The position numbers were made by a program, and so were the translations under genes. 64,000 nt of DNA from Diphasiastrum complanatum. Taxonomy: Eukaryota; Streptophyta; Lycopodiopsida; Lycopodiales; Lycopodiaceae. The stretch spans positions 21,591 to 85,590 of the forward strand of contig MU832134.1 in the NCBI GenBank assembly GCA_029204225.1, given 5' to 3'. Of the stretch, positions 21,724 to 32,789 are shown piece by piece. The notes beneath the pieces were generated by a model, which ran no database searches, had not been told where the DNA came from, and saw nothing but the letters and a program-made list of their open reading frames with translations. The first letter of the stretch is position 1, and each line of letters starts with the position of its first letter.

Positions 21724-22176
21724 GATTCATTGATATTCTCAATATGTTCTTGGTATCCATTGATCTTCTGCATTTTTTTCATTCCAAATATTGATTGCAT
21801 CAATGGTTCCTCTTGGTCTCTGATTATGTGTAGCCATTACTCGAAAATACGTGTGCGCAAGCAAAGAACGGAGAGAATGAAGAAATTGAGAGGTAAATCT
21901 AAGAATGACAATCCAAAATAAGAGATAGAATGAAGAGAATGGGAGGTATTCCTGTGAATGGCAAGAAGTTCCTAATCTACAAGGATTAGTTAGCTAGAGT
22001 TTACGACTATTGACGTCAAATCAACCTCAGGTGTACAAAGACGGACAACATAAGAGTATTTGAGCAGTAACTGTGGTCCAATCACAATTGTTTGTTCTGT
22101 CGTACGAACAAAAATTTGACCGAGAAAGTTAAATACAATTTCCGTCCGTCAACCATTGTTACAGTTCGTCACAAAA

Positions 22177-22501
22177 TTAAGATCTGCTTCTTTGTGTTCT
22201 TGTTTGGAAATGTAAATATTGTAGATAAGCTTTGATCTGCTTTGTTTTCTTTCCTTTCTTGGCATTTCTTTGCTGTAAATAGCTCTTGAGTTCTTGATTT
22301 ATTGCATGTTTTTGGGTTCTTGTTTGGTTGGTTTCCTGCTGGATTCATGAAGAGTTGGTTTCTTGATTGGTTTCTGGGTTGAGGGTCTTTAATGCAAGAT
22401 TGAGATTTGAGCTCGGTGGGAAGGGAACTCTATTACAACAAGATGAGATGAGTGGTTGAGGGAGAGAAACAGATTCTGGTATGTGCTAGAATTGGTAAAC
22501 A
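22177..22501 (+). repeat. Truncated 5' LTR
   Basis: Matches 27098-27436 from TTAAGATCT to the terminal AAACA. The sequence left of 22177 is unrelated, so only the 3' part of this LTR remains. Confidence 0.8.
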
Positions 22502-22502
22502 T

Positions 22503-22580
22503 TGGCGCCATTGCCGAGGATCGACGAACCTAGGTCGTTCGCGTGACAGGCGAAAATACTCACCACTATACTACAATGAC
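22503..22580 (-). tRNA. Full-length tRNA-Asp(GTC)-like sequence, antisense to the LTR element (extended PBS), pseudogene
   Basis: The minus strand reads as an entire tRNA-Asp: GTCATTGTAGTATAGTGG start, A-box TAGTATAGTGGTGAGTA, anticodon loop CTGTCAC (GTC), B-box GGTTCG..ATCC interrupted by three extra bases, and 3' CAATGGCGCCA, including the CCA that is added post-transcriptionally to tRNAs. Length is 78 nt against 75 expected with CCA. The CCA end abuts the LTR end (22501), exactly where a tRNA primer would sit. It is therefore best read as reverse-transcribed primer tRNA incorporated beyond the usual 12-18 nt rather than an independent tRNA gene. Confidence 0.85.
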
Positions 22581-25440
22581 ATCTCAAAACAATAAAAAGA
22601 CAGAGCCATGCAAATTGATGAAATGTGAAGATAGGCCTATCACTCATCACAATACTCCATCTCATAATCAAGCTATTGATCGATTTACAAAACAAGTGAT
22701 CAATTCTCTACGTAGATTTGGAATCTCTCCATATATGCAACAACAATACTTGCAATGGATAAAAGGAGCTGAAGCAGCACACGATGAAGAATTATTTAAA
22801 ATATGGTATGATGTCATTGGAAATCAATCCACAATGGATCAGCAAGCAACGACCACGATACAAACAAAAGAATCTACTGAAGTTCTTGATCCAAGAGATC
22901 AAGGTCAAGATCAAGAAGAAGTAAGGAATGAAGATCATCGTGGTGAAGGGCTGGCTAGTCAACGCAAAGATGATAATTCCACATCAGATTGGAAGTTTAA
23001 CATATGTTGGCCATACTATTTATCACGTTTCAACTTGCAACCATCAGATTCGATGAAGGGGCACTACTTCAAATGGCTCAATGAGATGGACTATAAAGAT
23101 TCAAAATGTTGGAAATTAAGCCCACAATTGTCTCCTTGGTGAATGACTATTTTCTATTTCATGATTCTTCTTGCACGTTTATTGATCATTGATATAGGGT
23201 CAGGTGAAACCAACTTTGGTTCTAGGTCTTCTCATCTAATACCTGCAGGAATAACAAACTTAGACAACCAATTATTTTAAGAACGTCTACAACGGGCTTC
23301 CGGCTGATCTCCAGCAAAGGGTAACCAATCCTATCATAAATTCAAGTTCAAATGTTAAGTTTAATAACTTGAAGTCATTGAAGACTTGGCCATCTTCAAG
23401 GACTTCCACAAACTTGCATTTAGAACAAGTCTGCAAATTTACATTACTTTTTCAACAGTCTGTAGAAATACACTTTCTTTTTTGCTGTAATTGCTATTTG
23501 ATTGTGCTTCAGTGTAATATAGCAGCAACACGCTTTTCTATCTGTGTATAACGTAGATGAATGCTTGTTGTGATTGAATGCACTCTATCAGTATTTGATC
23601 ACACTTGTTTACTCACTCTAATCATAACTTGGACGTCTACGACTCCTCAATTTCTGATCAGACGATGGCTATCTTTGATGCCTGAGGAATTCGCGATATC
23701 ATACTGCTCTTCCATCTATTTCAGAACTAAACTTCACATTGAATCCATTTTTCAGTAATACCACACACAAACCATTTCTAATCTCTTCGGTGGACTATAC
23801 TCTCATTTTTCATGAGTATGAATTGATTTTTAAGATCTTGTTGGGCAATTAGGACACTTAAAGCTATGATTATATTCATCATAAGCTTTCTATTAGATTC
23901 TTTTTGCATCTAATAGTTGATTGTAATGGGAGAGATGTTCCGCAATATTCTTGCTCTCTTCTCCGTTCGTGTTCTTCTATCTCCCGTAACCCATCACAAA
24001 GAAGATGTTTGGAACAAGAAAAGATGAGGAGTCAAGGGCAAGAGGCAAATCAGATGTTGTTAGATCCTAAGAAGGATGAATTACTGGAAAACCAGCAGCA
24101 AGATGATTTCTATGAAGATTCTAAATCAAGTCATAATGTCGCAATCTATTGGCCAGCATATTTGTCAACGTTCACACAATGCTCACCTGATGATTTTATA
24201 GAGCCATATTTTTCATGGTTGGAAGACACAGGCTACGCGGATTCAAAGAAAATCTTTAGAAGATGGCAGGGCAGAAAAGAAAAAGATATTGAGGAGTGGA
24301 AGGAAAAGCAAAAACTTGATGAATCTGAATGAAAAGAAAAACAAAGGGTAAGAGTGAAGGAGAAAGTACAACAATCTAGAAGTAATGATCGAGATGACAA
24401 TCTGACTGAAGTTTCATGTTCGAGCATAATGACAAGAACATTCCAGCTAGTGCACAGTGTACCGCAAGAATGCATGACTGAAACTTCACCTCAAGATCTA
24501 ATCACACGAGCTTCTAACGAAGTTCTAGATTGTTGGCCACTAGATCAATTCAGGAATTCCTACTTTAATTGGTTAAAGCTAACAAAACACGAGTATTCAA
24601 AAGCAACTTTTAACCATTGGTGGAGAACAAGAAGGAAAGTCAATGAAAAAAATGACGATGTGGTAAATAGATTGGCAAGACATCAGGGATTTCCACCGAG
24701 AACTCTTCATGCCTCCAATGGAACATCTATAAGAGTTTTTCAATTTCATGTCTATAAACAACCACATTGAGCTATCAAAGCAAAATGTTCTCCACTAAAT
24801 GATGCAAAAGGGGTACACAAGGAAGGATGAGCACTCAACGGCTAAGGAGGACAAAGCCAACAAATCTATATCTCCCAATAAACAAAGTGTAGAGGAACAA
24901 GTGTCAAAAAGGCCAGATCAGAATGAAGCTGAATCAAACGTGAATGGCTTTGGGGGTTGTTTCCAACAAATGTAACTTGTTTAAGAGAATATGAGCTTCA
25001 AATACAAATTCCACCAAGCAGTGTATATCTAAACCAAACTACTCCTGCTCTTCAAAATTGAACTACCATGTCCAATGGAGCAGTTGCTACTCAAGCACAC
25101 CAACCTATGCATCAACATCCAGAGGCACATGCACCTACAATGCAAGAAATGTACTTGAACGCTGCTTCTCAAACAACAAGACCTCTTTATCCTGCAGAAA
25201 CAAATGAATATTTCCTTCATTCGACACTTCATGATGAATATCAATACCAAGATCACAACGATTCATCAATATCTCCAATCTATCTCGACTACATTTATGC
25301 ATACAACTCTTATGATGGATATGCAGAGAGTAACCATTCTATACCAAGGGGTCAAGCGCCACCTACATATTTCAAGTGGTTGTCTCGAATACACAATCAA
25401 GACACGCCATACAATTACGATTGGTGGTATACAACATGAC
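22543..25440 (+). CDS. Repeated-module protein(s) of non-autonomous LTR element, broken
   Basis: Four frames (22543-23142, 23904-24332, 24354-24770, 25068-25439) share a diverged module of about 40 residues with consensus Y(F/L)xW(L/I)...Y..SK..F..WW. Examples are YLQWIKG, HYFKWLNEMDYKDSK, PYFSWLEDTGYADSK, SYFNWLKLTKHEYSK and TYFKWLSRIHNQD, often preceded by an (I/C)xWP(Y/A)YL(S) block. Between modules the protein is Gln/Glu/Asp-rich and unstructured-looking. It occupies the gag position directly after the primer-binding site but has no zinc knuckle or recognisable capsid fold. Stops and an inserted segment (about 23143-23900) interrupt it. I do not recognise the family. Confidence 0.5.
23308..23405 (-). 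repeat. Dispersed fragment, inverted copy at 61735-61834
   Basis: The reverse complement matches 61735-61834 closely, including GAAGATGGCCAAGTCTTC and GGTTACCCTTTGCTGGAGAT. Both lie inside retroelement debris. Confidence 0.85.
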
Positions 25441-26030
25441 TTCAACCGAACTGCCATGTTTAACAGCTATTCATATGAAACACCCTCTTATAGACCTGCA
25501 ATACTTCCAATCAGAAGCGGACAACCATTCCAGCAAGGACTTTTTTCACTTTTTATATCTTTTTTCAGAAAAAAAAAAACCCTGCAAATTATTATCTCGC
25601 AGATTTTACGTATTCTTTAAAATATTCTTTTATGGGCCTCACCACTACATTATTTATTTCAATTTATTCTACCTTACATTTCTCATTGAAGCTTTCTTGA
25701 GTGGCCTTTTAAAAAAATGAGTGGAAAAATAAAGATGAGAAATATAGAGTGACATTTCTATTCCTTACTCTATTTTATTACTTTTACTTCTTCTTTAGTT
25801 TCTAGTGTTTTCTGGAATACAAGCCATTTAGGCCAGGTACATTCAAGAATTCTCTATGGATCAATGATCTTGTAAAGCTCATGAAGCATGGTAACGCATC
25901 CTTATCCGTGACTTTGTGTATGTTCTACAACGAAGTGGCTATTGGCCTAATCAACCTCAAGCTGCTAATTTTCCAACTGCAACACAACTTTCAAGCAGAT
26001 GACAAAGATGCTTCTATTTTCAATTAATAA

Positions 26031-26218
26031 GATTCAAATGGAAATGTGCAATTAAGTCAAAGATTTGAGGCCAAAAGAAAGTTGTTGCTCCTCAACAACA
26101 TATTCAATTGAATCCAAGGTTTTAGATTCAAATGGAAATGTGCAATTAAGTCAAAGATTTGAGGCCAAAAGAAAGTTGTTGCTCCTCAACAACATATTCA
26201 ATTGAATCCAAGGTTTTT
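26031..26218. repeat. 94-bp tandem duplication, nearly identical
   Basis: Copies 26031-26124 and 26125-26218 agree at all but about two positions, so the duplication is recent. It lies in the 3' part of the LTR element. Confidence 0.97.
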
Positions 26219-26894
26219 TGAAACCCTTTCGTCACAACAAGAAAGAAAGACAATTTTCTAATAAGCTATTGGTTTTACGCAAGCGATAAAATATATATGC
26301 TTTTCCAACTGCAAAGTCTTCAAAAGTCACCAATAAAGTCATCTTCAATAAATCTCCTCATCCAATACTGCAGGGGGACCTGCAGTTGTTTGAGAAGGGG
26401 CAACGTTGGCAGATTCCTTTAGGCCAACATTAACAATAAGTTGCAAGAGTCGTGGCATCCTGCGTGCGCAAGACCATAGCCCAATGAGCACTTGTTAATT
26501 ATCTATTTTGAAATAAACTAGACTTTGGGCCATGTGATTAAAATAATACTAAAAGGCCAAAGTGGAAGTTAAACTTAGTAAGTTCCTAAGTTTTTGTAGT
26601 TAGGTGGGGTGTGCTTCTTTGTACACCATAGATTAGTTTGTGTTTCTTGTGAAGGGTGTGGCTTTCATTCCCACCTCCTTGCAAGTAGCCAATAGGAAGC
26701 AAGGGGCAAGGGCCACCTCAAAGATAAAAAGGCACCTATTGTACAGCATTTTAATCAATACTATTTTAAATAGGAAAAACTTTACTCAATTTTGGTGCCT
26801 CTCCTCTCTCGTGGCTCCTCCCCTCTTCTTCATCTCTCTTCCCCTCTCTACTTCTTGGTTCTTGAACTCTCTTCCCCTCCTCTTCTTGGAAGAT

Positions 26895-27032
<138 letters not shown>

Positions 27033-27097
27033 TAATGTAGGTGGTTGATTTAGCATAGATATGGATGATGTTTTGATGTTTCAAGGTAGGTTAGAAG

Positions 27098-27436
27098 TTA
27101 AGATCTACTTCTTTGTGTTCTTGTTTGAAAATGTAAATATTGTAGATAAGCTTTGATCGGCTTTGTCTTCTTTCCTTTCTTGGCATTTCTTTGTTGTAAA
27201 TAGCTCTTGAGTTCTTGATTTATTGCATGTTTTTGGATTCTTGTTTGGTTAGTTTCCTGCTAGATTCATGAAGAGTTGGTTTGTTGATTGGTCTTTGGGT
27301 TGAGGGTCTTTAATGCAAGCTTAAGGTTTGAGCTCGGTGGGAAGGGTGAAGGCGGAAGGGAACTATACTACAATAGGATGAGATGAGTGGTTGAGGGAGA
27401 GAAACAGATCCTGGTATGTGCTAGAATCGGCAAACA
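27098..27436 (+). repeat. 3' LTR, conserved part
   Basis: Direct repeat of 22177-22501 with a 14-bp insertion (near 27348). It ends GGCAAACA, after which the copies diverge. Confidence 0.8.
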
Positions 27437-27490
27437 TGGAGAAACCTGAAAAACGCGAAGGTGCCTTTGAAAAGCAAAGGCAAAGAAAAT

Positions 27491-27634
27491 GCGAAAAATC
27501 TGACAGTGCCCTTAAAATGAAGTTTGGTCACAGTGTCGCATTTTTTCCGAAGGTAGAGAAATGCGAAAAACCCGACAGTGCTCTTAAAATGAAGTTTGGT
27601 CACACTGTCGCATTTTTTCTGAAGGTGTCACTTT
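27491..27634. repeat. 72-bp tandem duplication
   Basis: Units start GCGAAAAATCTGACAGTG (27491) and GCGAAAAACCCGACAGTG (27563), both with AAGTTTGGTCACA(C/G)TGTCGC. A third, partial echo (GACAGTGCCCTTAAAA) lies near 27741. Confidence 0.93.
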
Positions 27635-27639
27635 TTCCT

Positions 27640-30188
27640 GATAGAGTTATATTTTTTACAATAGTTCGAAAAAAGGCAAAGGTGTCTGAAAAAAAATTAA
27701 GGCACAAAAAATCCCTAAGGTGCAAAACAGCAAAAAAGACGACAGTGCCCTTAAAAAATGCTTTAGGGAAAAACTAAGTTTTGGAAAGATGCGAAGGTCC
27801 GTAATATGTTGTCAGCCTTCGGCTGTTTTTTTTTTTTTCAAGATGCTCCTTACTTGAATGATTTGTTAAGGTTGAGCATAAGAAATCTAACAGGATCCCC
27901 CAAGACCATCCAAAAACATTTGACCTCCTATTCTTGCACCAAAAGCTGCCAATCACCATGCACTAGCTCCATAGGTCCAATTACATCATTTGGGCCCTCA
28001 CAAGGTTATTAATTACATTTCTGACTTAGTTCATAATGAAGTGGTGTAACTAATAATCTTGTACACTAGAGTACCAGATACCCATGTTAGGGACTATTAC
28101 AAATCCTTCATGCAGGACATGGACATAACACCACCAGTTGTCATATTATGTCAAATTGGATACTTTGTCCTTGCATGACTAGGAGCTCCAAAATTGCTCC
28201 CTAGAGATCCAAAAAGCATTCGTTTAATGCCCATGTGAGCTCCATACTTATCTGCTTCAATTACACTTGTTGCATCCTCTTTGTATGTCACAAGTTGTCA
28301 AGTCATCCATCTTTAAATTGTCTTTTGTTTTGTTTGTCTACATTCCAATGATCTAGTTCTCTTACTAACCATTCCAACAACAACACCACCAAATCCAGCT
28401 CCCTATTCTTAAAAAAAGTGTGTTTTACCACTCAGGCATGGTCTTAGTGTGAGAACAAGGTAGTAGACCTATAGAGAGAGCAGCTCATGATATAGCCAAG
28501 ACACCATGTCATGATTTAACGTTTATGACTCACCTCCCTAGAGTAGGGCATTCTTAGCTCTATCGGTAGAAGTTATCTAGTGGCTGCTAAGTCACATCGA
28601 TTAAATGTTGTTCAACTCCAAAATTGGCCCACAATTATGTTATTGGTGTGGCACCAATCATGCTAATCTTTTCTATTGTAGTTACAAGTATTTAACTACG
28701 TCTAGTGAATTATTACTTTGGAATGTATATGCTTAATGAATGCAATTTAAATATTGAAGACTAAAATTATATCTTACATAAATGTGGATGCTATTGAAAT
28801 TTCACAATTCTAGCTTGTCTAGTTTGATGTAATTCTACTTGTAAGTGGTGATGTGGCACATGGCACATGTATAGATGCTTAGCCCTATGCCTAATCATGT
28901 TAATTCCTCACACAAGGTCAAGTGGCATCTTTACTAATGATGTACAAAATCTACATTAGCATTTTAGAGAGAATGTAGGACTATTTTCAGCAATTTTTGC
29001 CTTGTTGGTGGATCTCAAGATCATGTGGTCAACTCTAGGGTTGATGACTTATTTTAGGTTATTGACTTTAGGTTTAGGTCACATATGGATGAAGGGTAAA
29101 CCTAAACCCTAGATGTGAGAAGGATATCTATATATAGCAATGTAAATCTTGTTGATTAATATTGAAAAAATTGACATTTCCAACTTTCCTTCACATTATC
29201 TTTGTGTGGAGAGTTAGAACTATCATATGTCAGTGACCTTATGCCTTTATTGCATTGATTGGAAGGAAGGTACTCAAGTTGATTACAGATCTAGGAATCT
29301 TGTTGCACCTCTATTTGGAATGTTTGATTGTGGAGTTAAATGCCAAGATAAGCTAGTTTTGATAACTAATCTTGATTCTACCCCAGAGTTTGGATCTAGA
29401 TCAATCAAATGTGCATACTCCATCACTTTTATCTTTTATTGGGATTCATTTTGCTGCAAATTTTATGATGTATCAGAGCCTAATCAAAAGTGAGCTTTAG
29501 GTTTGCATTACAAGCTTTAATCCTACATTTTGAGGAGTATTGGTTTTGCCTTTGCTACTAATTGATAATCTAGAGATAGTAACTCCAAATTTGGTTCCAT
29601 TTGGATGAAAATAAATTAAAGGGGATCTTATTTTCTAAGTTATAGCTTAAGTTCATCATGAAAATATCTCCACAAGAAACAATTCAATGCTCATCAAACA
29701 TATTATGTCGTGTATTCCATGCTTGTGGGGTGCAAGTTATACACACCATTCTGTTTGATGAACGGTAGTATTTTGCCAACTGTCAGGCCTAGGTATTTCA
29801 CTAGACATTTCCAACGGCAAGTGTGTGAGACTTGACCAAGGTGGCATATTTCGGCCACTTTTGGTGGACTACATGCTCTTGTATTTCAAAGAGATCGGGC
29901 CGAATCAATACATGCTCATACAATAGTCACAAGATGATATCAACTTTTAAACTTCAAATAACGAAGGAATGGCATACTAGCTCAGTTATGCTTCCCATCA
30001 TAATGGCTACCCATAATTGAATGGGAATTGAGTAGCACCGAATACTTGCTTTTCTATCGATTTCATGATGCAAGTTATAGCACATACAACGGCATGAGTG
30101 AGATAGCATTCATCATTTTGATAAGTACATATCTGGAAACCAAAAGAATACACCTTTTTTAAATATTCTAACAACCCTTGTGTTTGTT
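27640..30188. other. Spacer with a possible decayed LTR/PBS end near 29467
   Basis: No protein domain recognised. A TATA-like stretch (CTATATATAG, near 29131) and TGTATCAGAGCC (29469-29480, close to the usual Met-tRNA PBS) suggest the end of an old solo or truncated copia-type LTR. The 88-codon ORF 29227-29493 crosses this region and is probably not a gene. Confidence 0.35.
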
Positions 30189-30193
30189 AGTTC

Positions 30194-31040
30194 TGTTAAA
30201 ATTGGCAAAAGCTAACTTGATCATATCTTGTGAATACCATTATGAGTAGTACATATCATCATAAGACATGTGTGGAGCCTGTTCCCACGTGTGAAATAAA
30301 TGCATTTCTCATTTAGATGAGTCATATAGGTTGTACATACCATTTCATTTGAGATCTAGTGGCTAAAATGGCCAAAATCTAGTTTTCTAGCTATATGCCA
30401 CTTGGCATCATTTTATTGGTAGGAAAAGCTATTTCACATGGATAGGAGTGATCTCACACGTGCTAAGGACTGATCACATGTGTGAAAACATCAGTAGTAG
30501 GTGAGATCCAACTTGTAGTAGATATTTGTGCAAGTCCCTATAATTAGGAAAATTGACTAAAATCAAGGGAGGTGGCTATAATTAGGAAACTTGGTCCTTG
30601 TGCCATATTGATGATTATTGGTGGATCCTTTGATGAGTAGGCACTCCCACACCTGCCAAATCAGCTGAGTAAGCATCACCTCTTGTGTATATATGGTGGC
30701 TCATTTGGCCATAATTGATAAGAAAGCTAAATCTTGGTTTTGGTGCATTTCTTGAGTAATCTCTCCATTTGTCTTGTGATTTTATGCTTCTAATGGTTTC
30801 TAAGCTTAGTGTACTTCATTATTTGCTGGTAGTCCGTACTCTGACAGGTATTCACACGTGTGAAACCAGCAAGTACAAGTTTTGATCATATTTGATTGTT
30901 CTTGTTAGATTTGTTGATGTAGATTTTATCTAGTGCTATATAATCTTGTGTAGATTGGTAGATCAATCTAATCTAACACCCAAACACACTTGTGGATCTG
31001 ATTTGGATCCATTCTTGGTCCTTTTTGCTGTACTTTGACA
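30194..31040 (+). repeat. 5' LTR
   Basis: 847 bp, TG...CA. A TATA-like TGTATATATGG lies near 30690 and several palindromic CACACGTGTG-type motifs occur. Confidence 0.95.
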
Positions 31041-31053
31041 TGGTATCAGAGCC
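31041..31053 (+). promoter_or_regulatory. Primer-binding site (tRNA-Met type)
   Basis: TGGTATCAGAGCC begins directly after the LTR terminal CA. Confidence 0.95.
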
Positions 31054-31976
31054 AAGTACAAGTGCATTTAAGGAATTGATCTAAACTATACCCAAATTGG
31101 CAGGTTTTTGGAAACAAGCTAATATTGAGGTAGCGAGGTTGAATGGATAGCTAGAACCATCATATTTGTACCAAATCTTGCTGTGGGCTACAGGTGTACT
31201 TTCCACACGTTTGGGTCCGTACAGGACCTATTTTGGACAGTAAAATTCAGTTTGGTGCATTTTGAGCTTCATACACCCAATGTTGAGTCAATTTAGTGCA
31301 TTTTTCAAGCTTTCACTTGCATTGTTTCTATTCCATTGATTTGTTCTTGGTTTAGATCAATCATATAGATGGATTAAAGCTTGTTTACAGTACATTGAAG
31401 TTGATTCTCTGATTTTTTGAGTGTACATTGAAGTTGAGAGAGAAAGAGTGCTATAAACCAAAGATTAAGGAGTGATTTGCAAGGGGAGTGATTGAAATCC
31501 ATTATACCTTCATTCTAGATTTGTTCAAGAGTGAAAGGGCTGAGTGTAGAAGCATCTAAATGCTAGAAGACACTCTTGGATCAGTCCTCCAAGTGAAATC
31601 TTAGTGAATTTCTAAAGCACAAACACTCATAAAGGCAAAATCTACCTATACAAGGTGATAATAATTGTTGGCAAGTACTAGGAGAAAAATTTGAGATCCA
31701 AGTCACATTGTTTACCCCTACTCAAGTGTGTGAGTGTGTTTTTTTGGCTTGAATTAAAGTCATAAATGTGAGTGAGGCATATGTGTTGTGGTTGATCCAA
31801 AATTTTCAAGAGATCCTTCCTTTGTAGAGGGCAAGAACTAGTAACTCAATTCTTGACTTTGGTGGAAAAATTGTCTTCTTCATTGTGATCAAATCTTGCT
31901 AAGTGGCATTAGCTCTTTGTAAGCAAATATCTTAGTGAGAGAGAAGTATCACATTTCTGAAAATTTGAATTTCATT

Positions 31977-32690
31977 CCAACTCTAAAGAGGTAGAGTCAT
32001 TGGTACTTGGTGGAGTCCAATAGGGGTGAATGAATTCAATTTTTTGAGCAAAATTTTGACATTATATGTATGAAACTCAAATAAGTTCTATTCAACTTTC
32101 TTTGTGAGAGTGTGAGGGTCAAGTTGTGATCCCATTGGGATTCTAGAATAGGGAGGAGTCCATATTTGAGTGTTCATACATGGTTGGGATCTTTGTGAAT
32201 CTCTAGATGTCTAATTTTTAAGCTTGGTGAAAAACTATTGACATAGATTGTTATCAAACCATTTCATGTCCATTCCAAATCTCAAGAGTGAGATTTTTTG
32301 GGTCAAGAGGGATTCCAAAAGGGGTGATTGGATCTGATCTTTGTGTGTTTGAATCAAGTATACATGTCAAGTTTTTGTGATCTAGTGTAGATCCTTTTTT
32401 TTTGTGAAAATTAGTGGCTTAATTTGTTGTCAAATCAAATCAAATTCAAATCTCAAGAGTGAGATTATTTGGGTCAAGAGTGAGTCCAAAAGAAGTGACT
32501 AATTTGATTTTCAAGTATTTGAAACAAGACCCATACTTTGTTCAAGAATCTCAAAAGTTGAGTGAACTAGTCAAGAGAAAAGAAAAATCTAGGTGTCAAA
32601 CTTTTCAAATCCATTCCAACTCTCAAGAGGAAGAGTCATTGGTATTTGTTGAGACCAATAGGGGTGTTTGGATCTGATTTTTGTGATTTG
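31977..32690. repeat. Degenerate repeats of about 170 bp in the element leader
   Basis: Related blocks containing C(A)A(A/C)TCTCAAGAGTGAGA-type and CCAAAAGGGGTGATTGGATC-type words recur near 31977, 32105, 32277, 32447 and 32616, spaced about 128-172 bp. Confidence 0.7.
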
Positions 32691-32789
32691 ATAGAGTACT
32701 TTTTTCTTAGTGATCAAAGCAAAGATTAGTTTCCAATTGACTAGGTTGAGACCAATCCATCCAAGGAGAACTAAAGCAAGGGGGCCAAG

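Noticed and set aside
22503-22580. A functional tRNA-Asp gene
   Set aside because: It has a 3-nt B-box insertion, an encoded CCA, mismatched TpsiC-stem positions and a location exactly at an LTR PBS; primer copying explains all of these.
29227-29493. 88-codon ORF as a small gene
   Set aside because: It overlaps a probable LTR end with a degenerate PBS (TGTATCAGAGCC) and has no recognised domain.
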